Positions 9,906-21,275 are shown, counted from the first letter of the stretch. The stretch: DNA of 64,000 nt from Bemisia tabaci (GCF_918797505.1 NC_092800.1:32602263-32666262); one strand, 5' to 3'. Program-made: numbers and translations. The notes: generated by a model not told the origin, from the sequence alone.

Positions 9906-12716
9906 ATAAAGATACAATATGCAAAACACATAATTCGAGATTTCTTAACATCTTGTGTTGAAAATTGAAAAGGAAGACTGATGTGGGCTCAGGGCTAAAT
10001 GGCTTTCTATAATTATTTTTTTTTTAAAACATATGTATCTTGTCTAGACTGTAAAATGATATAAATATGAATATCCTCTCAAGGTTTAATTTTTTGCGAA
10101 ACGCTTGATTTCTGTCATTGGTCGTAATTAAAGATACAAAAGAACGCGCAGATAACTCCGAAAAATTAAAATCCGATCCATCAATTGAATCAATAAGAAT
10201 GAAAACACACCAACAACAAAAGTTAGAATGATCAAGAGACGCAAAAAACTGCAAGGTGGGTCGAGAAGTTAGTCAAAGAACAAGCCTTTCAGTGCCAAAA
10301 TACAAGAGCTTGAGGACATTTTAACGGCCCAAGTTGAAATAAGTGCCTCTTATAATCTGTTTGAAAATTGGGCATTTCAATGTTACCGAGTTGCAGTATC
10401 TTCATTCTCACTAATTCAGCTGAACTAGTATGTTGGTGCCAATTAATTACTGATGCTGAACCGGAGGTAGCAACTATTACAGCTCCGGAGCCGCACAAAT
10501 TGCCTAATCGAGCTATTGAAGGCGAACTGGTCAGAATGAGCGCGTATGACAGCACGTTGCAGGCTGCAGGTGGAATAAATCTGGATTTGGAGTCACACTT
10601 ATCACGATTTCGGCGACGATTGCTGTTGAAACTGCTCATGCTACGTGGTAGTGATACATTTTTTTATTAGATCACTGAATACACAGTATTCTATCATATT
10701 CATTAAACTAACACATGATTATAAACTGCAAATAAAATCAAACTTTCCATCTTTTTGCAGGTAGCCAGTTTCAAGTCTATCTCAAGTCCTCCCGGAACTG
10801 ACGGAGAGATTTTATTTACGACTGACCCACATAAGTTGGAAATGTTTTCAAAACCTAGATACAGTCTCCTTCCCGACTCGCCTTTTATTGTTTATCCAAC
10901 AGAAAAACCTGGAGCGGTTAAAACTTTCCGCCCTTTATTTCATTTCCGTTTTAAAACTCGCCGCGCGGACCGACTGGATCTCAACCAACCCCACCTTTGC
11001 GGCTTGGATCGGAATTCATATCGATTGCCACATCGTGCGAAATATCTCCAATTCAACATACATGCACATTGAGGGAAATCGTGCACACCCGGCAGCAGCG
11101 CAACGCGGTTGAGCGACTTTTCGCGGGGCGCAGGATGGGAAAGAAGAGGAAATCCATCGAAATCGAATTGAGAGCAACTGAATTTACGCTGACTGTAAGT
11201 TCCCCCCCCCCCCCCCTCTCTCTTCCGTCCGACGGCGGAGTCTCGACCCACAAACGCTTTAATCGCGGAACGAAAGGGAAAGATAGGGTGAATGTTAAAC
11301 GCCGGTTAAAACCACAAACATTTTTCCGAAAGCCCAAGGTTGGCGAGTTGAATTATTCAACTCGGCATCCGGAGTTAAGGGAGTGGCAAAAGGGGGAGGG
11401 TGAGGAAAAGATACAGCGGCCGGCAAGAACGAAGAGAGGTGAGGGGGGGGGATGTGCAACGGGCAGCTGAACCTGAGAAGGAGACTCAGTAAGAGAGAGA
11501 GAGAACAGAATCAATATTTATATTTTGTCCGAACAGCCGACACGACTTAATGTTAATGTGTTGGTGTGTGAGAGTGTAAGGGGGGCTTTGAGTGTTGCGT
11601 TATGCGCCCGGAGAAAAAGCGGGGGGGGAGGGCATTTGAATCCTGAGATTGGGACACGAGCAAGATCAAATAGAGAGGCACGGAGCCCCCGCAAAAGCGC
11701 CCGCGACAAGAGGAGTGCTTTGGAGTCGCGCAGGTTGCATACCCCGCGCGGCTAACAAGCGGCGCCCGACCCACGCAGAGTATGCAACAATAACAACACC
11801 GACAAAGTACTCCGCGAGGTCATCGAGCGAGCGGGGAGGGGGCTCCCCTTTTCGATGACGTATAAATGTTGGGGCAGGTCAAGGGTCGTGGAGGCATGTT
11901 CGCGTTGTACGGAGGCGTGCGTTTGTTTTTGTTCGATCGCATGACCTGGCACGCCGCAATTCGTCTCAGGTCGCATCGTAACTGGACCGATGAGTCTAAA
12001 AGAGGAACTATTCTTGGAAAGGAACTGCGATATATGCCCATCTTGCGCCATCAAACGCGTGCCATTTGTTTTCTGGAAGGAGGTGGTCGTATCCTCCGTC
12101 GTTTCTCTCGGTCCTCTTTCTTGCTTAGATCAACTCAAAATATAATTTCACAAATTTTAAATAAAATGATTTTTTTCCCCACAAACTACAAAATCCAAAA
12201 TTTCCGGAATGCGACTACCTCCTCTTTTGTCTCTGTGCGTTTCTGCTACGGGTGGGTGCTTGTATGGATAGCTTGTACAAAAAAATAGTAGTGTTTTACA
12301 ATGTGATTTAATTCACTTGAGTTTTTTTGAGAATCCAGGCTAAATGACGCTTTTTTATAACAGAGGTGTCACTTGAGTGGAAACTTAAGATGGAAGACGC
12401 AAATGCATGCTCACATACATGTTGTGTAAGTGACACGTTTGTAACATCGATATTTATACATTTTTAAGGTGTCAACGGTCAAGCTTTTATTGCAGCACCT
12501 TTGAAGAAACTGATCGATCAACTGACCAACCCAAAAAAAATCCTATTTTCCTGGCGTAATTCAGAAGAGGCTACTGTGTCATAACAATTTTCTCAGTAGG
12601 ATAGCACTTACCTATGTTCTGTCACCATTCAACGGTTCAATTTTGAGGCTTTTACTAAATTACAATCTAACAAATGCATTTTTTGTTACTTTAGCCATGA
12701 ATACATTATAGCTTTA
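9906..12716. other. Long stretch without a recognised gene
   Basis: The left third is AT-rich. 11000-11900 is GC-rich, with C13 near 11203-11216 and G runs near 11440 and 11620. Frames up to 157 codons (10997-11470) are low-complexity and unrecognised. A TATA-like GTATAAATG lies at 11860. It is followed by a 140-codon frame (11866-12288) with no known domain; I do not call it a gene. Confidence 0.4.
10455..10560 (+). pseudogene. Coding-like fragment, paralogous to 31800-31865
   Basis: Within a 100-codon frame, the encoded ITAPEPHKLPNR segment is matched at 31810-31865 by IRAPKPLKLPRR. A shared EGELVRMS/EDELVKVS tail follows, in a shifted frame in the second copy. Similarity of encoded protein across two decayed copies suggests ancestral coding sequence, either a retroelement or a gene fragment. 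The family is not recognised. Confidence 0.3.
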
Positions 12717-13228
12717 ACATTGCGTTTTAATAGAAATTGTTTATTTCTGCTTCATTGAATGATTCAATCATCGATAGATGACTCAATGATGCGTGCAAAG
12801 GACTCATTTCATCATGTCCAGAACCTAATCCAGACAAACGTGACTAGTTGGAGCCTTTGCCGGACACATAGGGAAACATGATTGCTCTGAGTTGAGGCTC
12901 GGATGAAAGCAAGGTGGAAGAATCAAAGCGTCATATCTCGGGTACTATTGAGCGTAGAAAGTTGCTGTTTGGACTGATCTTATTATCCTAGGCGATTTGC
13001 AAGAGTCAAGCATAAAAACACAATTCTGTTACCAGCGCAACTGGCCAATTTAAACATTGCCTATCGATAGATATTGTTTATCTCTGCTACACTGAATGAT
13101 TGAACTATTGATAGATGACTCAACGACGCGTGCAACGGACTCATTTTATCGTGTCCAGAGCCTAATTCAGACAAACGTGACTAGTTGGAGCCTTTGCCGG
13201 ACAGATAGGAAAGCATGATTGCCTCGAG
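12717..13228. repeat. Direct duplication of about 175 bp
   Basis: 12717-12891 and 13054-13228 are direct repeats 337 bp apart. They share GATAGATGACTCAA, CAGACAAACGTGACTAGTTG and GAGCCTTTGCCGGACA with scattered substitutions. The intervening 160 bp is unique. No coding signal. Confidence 0.8.
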
Positions 13229-13900
13229 ATGAGCGGAGATCATCGCGGACCGTGTCGGCAGTGTCGGTCCCCACATTCTTCCTCCCCCATTCTCGCACAT
13301 CCCTTCCGGTCCACGCCCGCATCTTCCGAGCAATAAATGCTCTTATTTACGAGAAACAGCAAATTTATGCGCTTAACTAGACTCGAACGTGATAAAAATA
13401 ATTGGACAAGGCGCGACCCCCGTAAATCAAGCGCCCTTTGTGACCAGGTATTTTTCGGGGGCGTCCCCGGCTTTATTGCCGTCATTAGGGGGAGCGCCGA
13501 AGGGATCACAAAAAAATCACGAGGGTCCCGGATCGGAGCCGAGATACGCCCGTAAAAAAGTGCGAGGAACGCTAATTTCAGATAAGTCGAAGGGACGATC
13601 CGGCCCCTGAAAAAGGGCGCCCCTGCAACCTAACAGCGTATTTTCCGCGTTTTTTAAACGTGGGGTTCTACGAACGTGTCCAAAATAAAAAGACCTATCT
13701 GCAAGTTAACTCGAACCCTGTTATGCATGGTTTCTTATGTCTCCTAAGGTCCAGGTTACAAAGTGTTTCTTCCGAATTGAATACGTTCATACGAACGATA
13801 AGGTTCATTCACAGATGGACTTACGCCCTTACGTTAGAGAAGCGCGAGGAGAGAACGTCATAATGGCATCGCGACCCTTCTCTCTCCTCACCCTTCACCG
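13229..13900. other. GC-richer spacer
   Basis: Frames of about 70-90 codons overlap on both strands at 13240-13610 without a recognisable motif. No repeats were seen. Confidence 0.4.
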
Positions 13901-14150
13901 ACCGATACTGAGTGAAAACGTCGTATGAGAATTTCAACGTTGCCATATTACCAAGGATAAACTGCCTCTTTTACATGAAAGTAACGAATATTGTTTTTCG
14001 GAAATTTGCAGATGTTCCCGATTGAACTTTGAGAAAAACTCCCTGGAAGGTTTGAGGGAAAAATACTCGAAAGTTCTCCAGAAAACCCGAATTTTTTCGG
14101 AGGAAATTTGGCAGCGTCCCGATGCACATACGCTGTTTCCCCGCGAGTCG
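13901..14150. mobile_element. MITE-A, divergent full-length copy
   Basis: It begins around ACTGAGTGAAAACGTCGTATGA and ends GGAAATTTGGCAGCGTCCCG..CATACGCTGTTTCCCCGCGAG. Both long inverted ends of MITE-A are recognisable, but the outermost bases have diverged. Confidence 0.75.
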
Positions 14151-14827
14151 AGAGCGAACCGGGGCACATATTGGAGTCGCAATAAATTCAGATGGAGATG
14201 TTATAACAATGCCGTGAAACGAGGCAGGTTTATTTATTTGAATAAGAGAGAAAGGGGCCATCGGGTTATTCATTTCGCGGCTGTCCCCCTTTTTCCTCCC
14301 CCCTCTCCCTCTCTCTCTCTGACCCGGTGCGGTTTGCAGCCTCCGGCCACTCTCTCTCTCTCGGCGCCGGGGCTTGAATGGACCCGATAATTCCGCCGAC
14401 GAGTTCATCGCGGCGTTTGCGGTTCATTTGCCGCCGACTCTTAAACAATGGCAACTTCGGGTTTACGCGGGGACGCCGGGTGGGGGTGGAGGGGGGCGGG
14501 GGGCGGGGGGCAGGAAGTTAATCAGCATTCGGTGGCGCTATTACGCGACGCGCGCCCGCGCCGCGGTCCGGGGGCGCTGATTGAGTTCCGGACTAATTGC
14601 CGAGTCTCGCTCCCGACGAATGCCGTGCCGTGCCGGCTCCCCGATTCGGCCCGAATTCACTCTTTCGAACGCGCCGCAGTCATTCATTTTGACTTCGTTT
14701 ACCCCCCTCCCCCCTCCCCACACTCCCTCGCCACCCCCACCCTTTCGGATCCCGTTGTCCCTCCACTTCAATTGTGGATTTGTTGATGTCTGTTGGTCGT
14801 ATATGTGTGACCGTCAACGCTGCATGC
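14151..14827. other. GC-rich spacer with CT repeats and G/C tracts
   Basis: It contains (CT)n at 14306-14322 and 14350-14362, a dense G-run block at 14477-14512 (plus-strand quadruplex potential), and a C-run block at 14700-14745 (quadruplex potential on the minus strand). Overlapping frames are composition artefacts. Confidence 0.5.
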
Positions 14828-15395
14828 AACGGAAGAACGCTGTAGGAACATTCGAGAGTTGCCAAATTTCTTCTGATAGAACGTTTATTTTGGATGGAAG
14901 TTATGCATATTTTTTTCTAGGTATTGTCAGATATGTTAGGTCAAAGCGCACGAAGAAAAAAACTTCGTGCGTGGGACCCGGAGTTGAGGTCATATGAATC
15001 TTTGAAGTTTTCGGATCACGTATCTAAAAACTTGAGGTCGAGCTGCCGAAGTTCGAGTCAAACATCGGAAGTAATTCGATATGTACCGAAGGGTTCGGAT
15101 CACACATCCGAAGTACTCCGGTACATACTGAAGTGTCTTGATGTCCGACCCGAGCTTCGGCAGCTCGACCTCAAGTTTTCGGATGCGTGATCAGAAAACT
15201 TCAGAGATCCATATGACCTCAATTTCGGGTCCTATGCACGAAGTTTTTTTTCTCCGTATGGGGGCAATATTGTCTGGAGAATGAGGACAATTTTCATAAC
15301 GTTAACTCATAACTTTACCAGTAAATTAGTATTTGATCAAAGAAAATTTGGCAACATCTGAAGGTTCATACGTCTTTCTCGCGCGAAAGAACGTA
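14828..15395. mobile_element. MITE-A interrupted by a palindrome
   Basis: The left terminus (GGAAGAACGCTGTAGGAACA..GAGTTGCCAAATTTC) is at 14828-14948. The right terminus (GAAAATTTGGCAACATCTGA..GTTCATACG) is at about 15338-15395. The palindrome at 14949-15266 lies between. A further eroded right-end-like piece (CAAATTTGGCAACATTG) lies near 15566. Confidence 0.75.
14949..15266. mobile_element. 318-bp palindromic element inside MITE-A
   Basis: Arms of about 125-135 bp pair across a loop of roughly 55 bp. ACTTCGTGCGTGGGACCCGG and TTGAGGTCGAGCTGCCGAAG (left) are mirrored by CTTCGGCAGCTCGACCTCAA and GGTCCTATGCACGAAGT (right). The loop also carries GGTACAT/ATGTACC and TTCGGATCAC words. No target duplication was resolved. 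Confidence 0.8.
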
Positions 15396-16433
15396 ACTTC
15401 ATTCCAAGGTCGTAAAATTGAATTAAACTATTCGATTTTTTACGAGAGTAACCCTGTATCATTTTCGTTGAAAATTTGGCTGAGTTTTGCGTTAGGTCAG
15501 AAGAAAAGTTAGTGAGATTCTGAGTCGGAAACTACCAAGATTCTCCTGTGAAAAATGGAATTCGCGCGGACAAATTTGGCAACATTGAATTGTAGTTGCG
15601 TCCTATCGTGAGAGAAACGACAAGTTGTGGTAGGAAAGAATGGAGAGGGCTCTCAGATGTGCTGAAATTTCAGCAAAACTCAGAGTAACCTGTGGTCCGG
15701 GTCGATTTAACCGAAAAATTTGGTTTATCAACCAAGTCCTTTAGGTTGATCTGACCAAAAAAAAGTAATAACGGTAAGTACCCCAAAGTAACCACAAACT
15801 CGGAAATTTTTAACTGTGAAGAAGGAATAACTACGGTATGCGCATAACCGCGCGCCTCACTTGAATTACGTTTAAAATCTCGAGGCGCGTTCGAAGTCTC
15901 GGAGGAGATAAGAACAGGTGGGTAGTTTGTAACTTTCCGCCGGGCGAGATTCGAACGATCATAAAAACGTCAAAAAAAGGTGCTTGTCGGAGACAGGAGC
16001 CGAGAGATTACGCCGGAGAGCTACCGCTCGATTTCGGAGGGATTTCGGACAAATTGAATGAAACGAGAGCGTAGAAGAACCTCGCTGCCTTGAACTTAAA
16101 CGGGCTATCTCCGGCACCCATCTCGCGTAACCTTTTCCAGATCCGGGAGCCACCTTAGGTTACTCCGAGTCTAATCGCTGGGAAATCTTCCGAAATCGAT
16201 TCGACAAAAAAAACTTATTTTTTACGAGAAATAAAACAGAGCGCCGATTGTACATAGTCAAAAATATCGGAGTGAAATCTGGGATGTACTTCACTTTTAA
16301 GCCTGTTTTGTCCTCGGAAAACCTGTGTGGTTAAGTGCGAAGCAGAAGCTACTATTTTTGCAGGAATAATTTCGCTCTGATCTTTTAAAGAAATTATTTC
16401 AATCTCATTCCTTGAAATTTTCTTAGTTCCGTA
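15396..16433. other. Spacer, no gene seen
   Basis: A 64-codon frame on the minus strand (15959-16153) is unrecognised. No convincing repeats apart from the eroded MITE-A-like end noted near 15566. Confidence 0.4.
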
Positions 16434-16776
16434 CAGAGACAAGAGACCTTCCACCAGTATCTTGGCCATTTTGGAAGCTTTCACTTTCGGGACTTCAGCA
16501 TTCTACTGTTGACTTACCTGTACATGGTTGATGTTCAACAACGTGTTGGCAGTTTCGTTTGGCAAACAAGCCGAAAACGGCCGACGTTTGGGAAACTCGT
16601 TTGGCTCATGACGTCATCCGTAGCTCATCATCGACCATGTAGGTAAGTCAACAGCCAAAACTAGGGTGATGACTGTTGCTCCCTAATAATTGTCCATAAG
16701 GAATTGTTGAAACCCCGAAAGTAAAAGCTTCCACCTGTCGCTAAGAGGCCAGTGGAGGGTCTCTTATCACTGGTTC
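16434..16776. mobile_element. Palindromic element with nested MITE in its loop
   Basis: Left arm 16434-16500 (AAGAGACCTTCCACC..GGAAGCTTTCACTTTCGGG) is mirrored by the right arm at about 16705-16776 (CCCGAAAGTAAAAGCTTCC..GGTCTCTTATCACTGG). The loop holds a separate 149-bp inverted-repeat element. Confidence 0.7.
16506..16654. mobile_element. 149-bp MITE with inverted ends
   Basis: It starts CTGTTGACTTACCTGTACAT and ends ATGTAGGTAAGTCAACAG. The inverted termini are about 26 bp with small differences. It lies in the loop of the surrounding palindrome, so it is probably the later insertion. Confidence 0.75.
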
Positions 16777-17504
16777 CGTAAAAAGCATGCAACCAAATAA
16801 ATAATTTTAAAACTCACAAATTGCAAATTGACTTCTCGCCAGAAATAATACACATTTGAGTAATTTCTCACCTGAAACAAAAGAATAAGAATGTTAGTGA
16901 ACATACAACTTTCAACACCATGTAGCGAGGATACACTAGGATATTTTTGGTGTCAATACGAAACTGCCGAATATAAAATAATTACATCGAACAATTTTTC
17001 AAATTGTTGCCCTCCCCTCCCTTTCATTTGTCCTCCTGAACGTCCGAAAAATCACCCACGAAATTTTTTCTTTCGATCCTCAATTTTACAACAAAGAGGA
17101 TATCAACTTTCAATACGTCGGATGTCGGACATTATATGAACAGTCCCTATACGACACCAACCATGACAACAACTTATTGGTAGTTTTTGTCACACTCTTT
17201 CAAAACATAAAAACAAAGATCAGCACAACATTTAGCCTGTAAATTGATGAAGTCCACCATGTGAGTCAAATTAAATATTAGTGGCTTAAATATAGTCTGA
17301 GATAATCATTGTGATGTTTCAGAATCCTTGAAGTGGATTGTTGCTCAATCTTTTTTTATAAATTTATAAACATGAGGTAATCGTCAACTCTCATTCTAGA
17401 CAAACAATACACCACCTGGGATAATTAAACATTTGAACACGACACGCACACTACCGGGGTGTTAATTCAATATCTTAGTCTTTTTCGGAAAATCCTCTAT
17501 GCCG
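16777..17504. other. AT-rich spacer
   Basis: Frames reach 82 codons (16891-17139) with no recognised motif. No inverted or tandem repeats were noted. Confidence 0.4.
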
Positions 17505-17595
17505 TGTCATCAATAAATGTATGTATGTATTAGTTACTTTAAAGGCAAGCCAGGGCGTTCTGCGACGCCTAAACGCCACAGGAATCTACCATGGT
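17505..17595 (-). pseudogene. RTE-like LINE 3' end remnant
   Basis: On the minus strand the sequence encodes WRLGVAERPGLPLK followed by a stop (plus-strand TTA at 17534-17536). This matches the WRLGVAERPSAL C-terminus of the fragment at 60714-60893. After the stop comes a short tail ending in an ATAC microsatellite (plus strand ATGTATGTATGTAT), like the (ATGT)n tail of the 60.7-kb copy. Only the last few codons survive. Confidence 0.6.
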
Positions 17596-18183
17596 AGAAA
17601 TTCTCCAGGTGCTGGCATCTCTACATATCTTAATACGATAAGAAATCAACTTCATTGATAAAACAACTTTAATTATTTTTGGACTATTTTTCTGCGGACG
17701 GTTATAGATACAAAGTTTTCCATTTCCGATTCAAGCTACGTTGTGTTCGACTCTTCCTGCAAGCGATTTTGAATCGATTGCTCATAATGTGAACTATACA
17801 AGCTAATTTTGCTCTCATGAGCCAATTGCAGAGGTACTCGATGTATTCAACGTTTCCCGGGTTGAATTTGTAGAGGAAAACATATTGTAGTAATACTTTA
17901 AATCTGATCTGTTAAGAGCCTTGCTTTATCTGGGGGTCTAACTAGGGTCTAGGGTGAAGGTACCTGACCTATTTGTATGAGCTTTCATGTATAGGTCTAA
18001 AGGGCTTTGATGAAATCGATATGACTACGATAGTCTCGCCACGGAAAATGCATTCGTGCGATGCTACATTTAATTGATAAGACATGGATGCGTCCGTAAT
18101 GAAAAGGGGCAGTCTCATGGTAACGCTTTCTCGCCTGTCAGAATCGTTACGTTCATTTGCGAAGGGCCGCAGTGGAGAGGCGT
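17596..18183. other. Spacer, no gene seen
   Basis: No frame over 60 codons was identified as meaningful, and no repeat was recognised. Confidence 0.4.
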
Positions 18184-18314
18184 GAATGATCGATTATCGA
18201 TATTTCTCCATTTGAAGCTATGATAAAGTATCGATTATTACGGTGTTAATTGCAAACACCCTGTTAATCGATCCTTTTCCGTGGGTTTAAATGGCAGATC
18301 AATCGATACATCGC
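18184..18314. mobile_element. ATCGAT palindrome (family L), copy 1
   Basis: The right arm (ATCGATCCTTTTCCGTGG..TTTAAATGGC..AATCGATACATCGC) matches family L copies at 27064 and 30771. The left arm is diverged but retains CGATTATCGAT and CCATTTGAA. Confidence 0.6.
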
Positions 18315-19029
18315 AAAACATCGGCAGCACTCCTCCGCTCTCGTTCATTATCATACTAACAAAGACCTCACAACCACACTAAAGACCTGCTAACCTCGCT
18401 ATGTTCAGTTCATTATCATATTGCCTTGCCTATGGCTTGTTCAGAAACACTTATGTCGACACCTACTACGGTGCTTCAAAATTTCCGTGTTTAATTTATT
18501 GTATCGGGGAGAAATACACCTATACTGGTGTGTGAACTCATCACAGAAAATAATTGGTAAGGCGAATAAAATCCGAAGAAATCATAGAGAATAATTTGGT
18601 TGATTTTTTTTCAAATAAAGAAAGAAAGAATACGTGGAAAATGATAACTGCAAAAAGTTTGACATCACGCGTATTGTGCAGACAGAGATGATAATTTTGA
18701 GATCGCGGGTTAGTAGATGAGACTGAAATTATCGTGAAGGAGGGATAAATCTGATACGAACACAAATTTTTTTCATAGCGATAAATCCTATTCGCTGCAA
18801 TATTACTCATATTTACGACCGATTAAACGGTAACTGCATTTCAAAAAAATATAATATTCTCGTGCTAAACTTTCGGTTATTATAGGAAGCAAAACACAAA
18901 GCAACCCAATATTGAGTTGATTTTGGTTGCACTATAGTGCCTAATGGATGTACTCGTAACTAGGGTTGCACATAACAACTTGATTCTCTTGTGAGAAAAT
19001 GTGTACTAAAAAGGTACATATAAGTCGCT
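18315..19029. other. AT-rich spacer
   Basis: One 89-codon frame on the minus strand (18541-18810) is unrecognised. No repeats were seen. Confidence 0.4.
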
Positions 19030-19745
19030 TGATAGCACTCCCTGGCGCTCTGCGTCACCTAACCTCCATTGCCCCCTCTTAAAACACAACGCTTCGGGCA
19101 TTGAGCACCTTGGCATTTAACTTCAATCATATCCCTCCAACTTCTTATTGGGCGCCCTCTGCGCCTTCTCCCAGGAGGAAGCCAATCAGGGATCTTCATT
19201 GGCAACCTTTCTCCTGCCATTCTCTGAACATGACCATACAAATGAGTTGTTCCGTCATAAGGCCTTGTCACCACGGGACGTTTTCATGGGATTTGTCCCG
19301 AGTTCGAATCGCAGGAAACTTCTGGGATTTTTCCCAGTTACCGTCTCCACGGGACGGGGCTCATACAGTCCTGCGGCTAGTTTGCGCGGGAAGATAACTT
19401 AACCGGGTCGAGTATTTAACCAGAAATAAAATAATAATTGCTCTCAATTGACAATTAGACACATTATTTTAACTAAACAAACATTAACAATGGATTGATG
19501 AATAAAATGTCGCACAATTCGTTTTCACTTCTTCTTCCTCTCTCATTGGGTTCTATGGGTACAAGGACCATACTTGGTACTGGGTAAAATATCGATTAAC
19601 TCAATATTTTTTCCAACTTCGTAAATAGGATTTTTCCCAAGGACAAATCCCATGAAAACGTCCCGTGGAAACAAGGCCTAATGTCATGCACGATGGTCTA
19701 TTTGCCATCCATGATCTCCCGTGCCACGTCATTCCTGACGCGAAA
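19030..19745 (-). pseudogene. RTE-like LINE reverse-transcriptase C-terminus, split by a MITE
   Basis: On the minus strand, 19059-19260 encodes YGHVQRM followed by RLPMKIPDWLPPGRRRRGRP and RSWRDMI, the conserved C-terminal tail of RTE-type endonuclease/reverse transcriptases. A frameshift follows before RRLGDAERQ. Upstream, beyond the Harbinger-like element, 19682-19745 encodes RNDVAREIMDGK, a stop, then TIVHDI. Removing the insert and one TAA copy joins the two parts in one frame. The piece ends where another palindrome begins (19748). It is clearly inactive: it carries a stop, a frameshift, truncation and an insertion. Confidence 0.8.
19261..19678. mobile_element. PIF/Harbinger-like MITE (TSD TAA)
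   Basis: It starts GGCCTTGTCACCACGGGACG and ends CGTCCCGTGGAAACAAGGCC, with inverted arms of about 40 bp (continuing TTTTCATGGGATTTGTCC). The 3-bp direct repeats TAA at 19258-19260 and 19679-19681 fit the TWA target duplications of PIF/Harbinger. It is inserted in an RTE-like LINE fragment. A relative with GGCCTTGTCCACACG ends lies at 55944-56324. No transposase. Confidence 0.8.
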
Positions 19746-19747
19746 TT

Positions 19748-19889
19748 TGGACTACATTTTGCAATTAGGAATAACAACTTCTGGCTCAGTTCAGAAACAA
19801 CGCATGATGTACCACTAAACTCCCCACGTACGTAAGTGTTGTTACGAATAAGCCAGAAATTGTAATTCCTAATTGCAAAATGAAGTCCA
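19748..19889. mobile_element. Short M-type palindrome
   Basis: The left side (TGGACTACATTTTGCAATTA..AACTTCTGGCT) is mirrored by the right side (AGCCAGAAATTG..TAATTGCAAAATGAAGTCCA). It is similar in organisation to 29490-29635. Confidence 0.7.
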
Positions 19890-20250
19890 TTTGTGCTTGG
19901 ATGACAACGAGACATCAGTTTTAGACTTAATTTGATACGCGCGTTGGCGATACATCGACGCTCTTGTCAAAATTCAACCCTCCACTCCCGGTCGGGTTTC
20001 AAGGGGCCGAGGTCAAACATTCCGCCTCGTCCTCGATTCGTTATCGTCTAGTTAGGGTTAAAATTGGCAAATTGTTTCGGCGTGCGGTCGATTGTCGCGG
20101 AGCGGTGCAAGTGCACTCCGAGCTCCGGGAGGACAAACTCAATCAAAGGATCCTCGAGAGCGACTCGACCACTCCATGTGCGAGGGAGGGTGGCGCAGTG
20201 TGGTGAAGGTGAAGGGGGTTGGATGCGGACGGGGGGCGCAGGGTGCACTC
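19890..20250. other. GC-rich spacer
   Basis: Overlapping frames of about 70-86 codons (19964-20352) are unrecognised. No repeat before the duplication that starts at 20251. Confidence 0.4.
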
Positions 20251-20740
20251 TTCATTCACCAAACGCATCTCTTACGGGTGAGCGGTGATTGGAACGCCCT
20301 GTTGCCCGTTGATTGCCCGTCGAGAATGGAAAATTTGACGGGGCATAGATAGAGTACTTATGAGGAGAGTACAGACATGTCGAAATATCTAGCTTTTCTG
20401 GCCCAACAAAGCAGCCCACCCCGTAACACGAAAATCATTAGAAAAAGATATCGTATTCGATAGTGGTTCGATGTATCGTTTGGTTCAAAACAATAGAACA
20501 TAACCTTAAACAAAAGTTTCACCATTTCAACAATTTCTTCATTCACCAAACGCATCTCTTACGGGTGAGCGGTAGGTGATTGGAACGCCATGTTGCTCGT
20601 TGATTGCCCATCGAAAATGGAAAATTTGACGGGGTGCAGTTAGGTAGAGTGTTCTTATGGAGAGAGTTCAGACATGTTGAAATATGGAGCTTTCATGGCC
20701 CAAAAGGGCAGCCAACCTTCTAACATGAAAATATTAGAAA
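20251..20740. repeat. Direct duplication of about 200 bp
   Basis: Units at 20251-20450 and 20538-20740 share TTCATTCACCAAACGCATCT and ATGGAAAATTTGACGGGG. They also share CAGACATGTYGAAATAT and the block from CAAARGGCAGCC to AAAATATTAGAAAAA. They are direct, 287 bp apart, and of unknown origin. Confidence 0.85.
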
Positions 20741-20770
20741 AATTCCGCTGCCGATCTTCAAATTCTAATG

Positions 20771-21020
20771 CTGCCGTGCTAAGGAAAGACACCGTATGAA
20801 ATTTCAGGCGTTGCCAAACTTCTTTGAAAAATTACGAATTTTCGAGGAAATTTGTGTGTGTCTTTCTTCTAAATTTTCAGATAATATTGTCCACAATTTG
20901 ATAAAAAAATATCTGCAAATTTCAAGGAGCATGCATAACTTCCCTCAAAAATACATGTTTTATCTGGTGAAATTTAGCAACTCTCGAATGCTCATACGGC
21001 GTTCTTCCTTACCATGGCAG
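20771..21020. mobile_element. MITE-A, full-length
   Basis: It starts CTGCCGTGCTAAGGAAAGAC and ends CATACGGCGTTCTTCCTTAC..ATGGCAG, with both long inverted ends intact apart from a few changes. It follows the 200-bp duplication directly. Confidence 0.9.
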
Positions 21021-21044
21021 AATATCAAACCATGATGGTTAAGA

Positions 21045-21275
21045 ATAATATCATAAATGAGCAATCTTTCAGAAAATTGACAAATTCTATGCAAAAACTA
21101 AGTAAAATACGTGCTTCACAAAAAATGGGTCATGAGAATTGTAATAATAAATTATTCTCGATACTTGAAGTTCACAGGTTGGCTACTCTTTTGGGCCCTA
21201 AAAGCTCTATTACCTGACTTCCAAATTATCAAAATGTCCGTACTCTCATCATGTAGGTATTCTAGGCATACACAC
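21045..21275. repeat. Repeat E, copy lacking the TGGACCAC insertion
   Basis: CAAAAACTAAGTAAAATACG, ATGAGAATTGTAATAATAAA and TTTTGGGCCCTAAAAGCTCT correspond to the flanks of the TGGACCAC element at 61720-61788 and 62340-62450. This locus therefore serves as a paralogous empty site. Confidence 0.65.

Noticed and set aside
10997..11470. 157-codon frame
   Set aside because: GC/purine-rich low complexity, crossing a C13 homopolymer; no domain.
11855..11905. Promoter with TATA box
   Set aside because: A lone TATAAATG with no recognisable downstream gene is not enough support.
19290..19312. GTTCGAATC as a tRNA/SINE B box
   Set aside because: It lies inside the Harbinger-like MITE, with no A box or tRNA fold around it.
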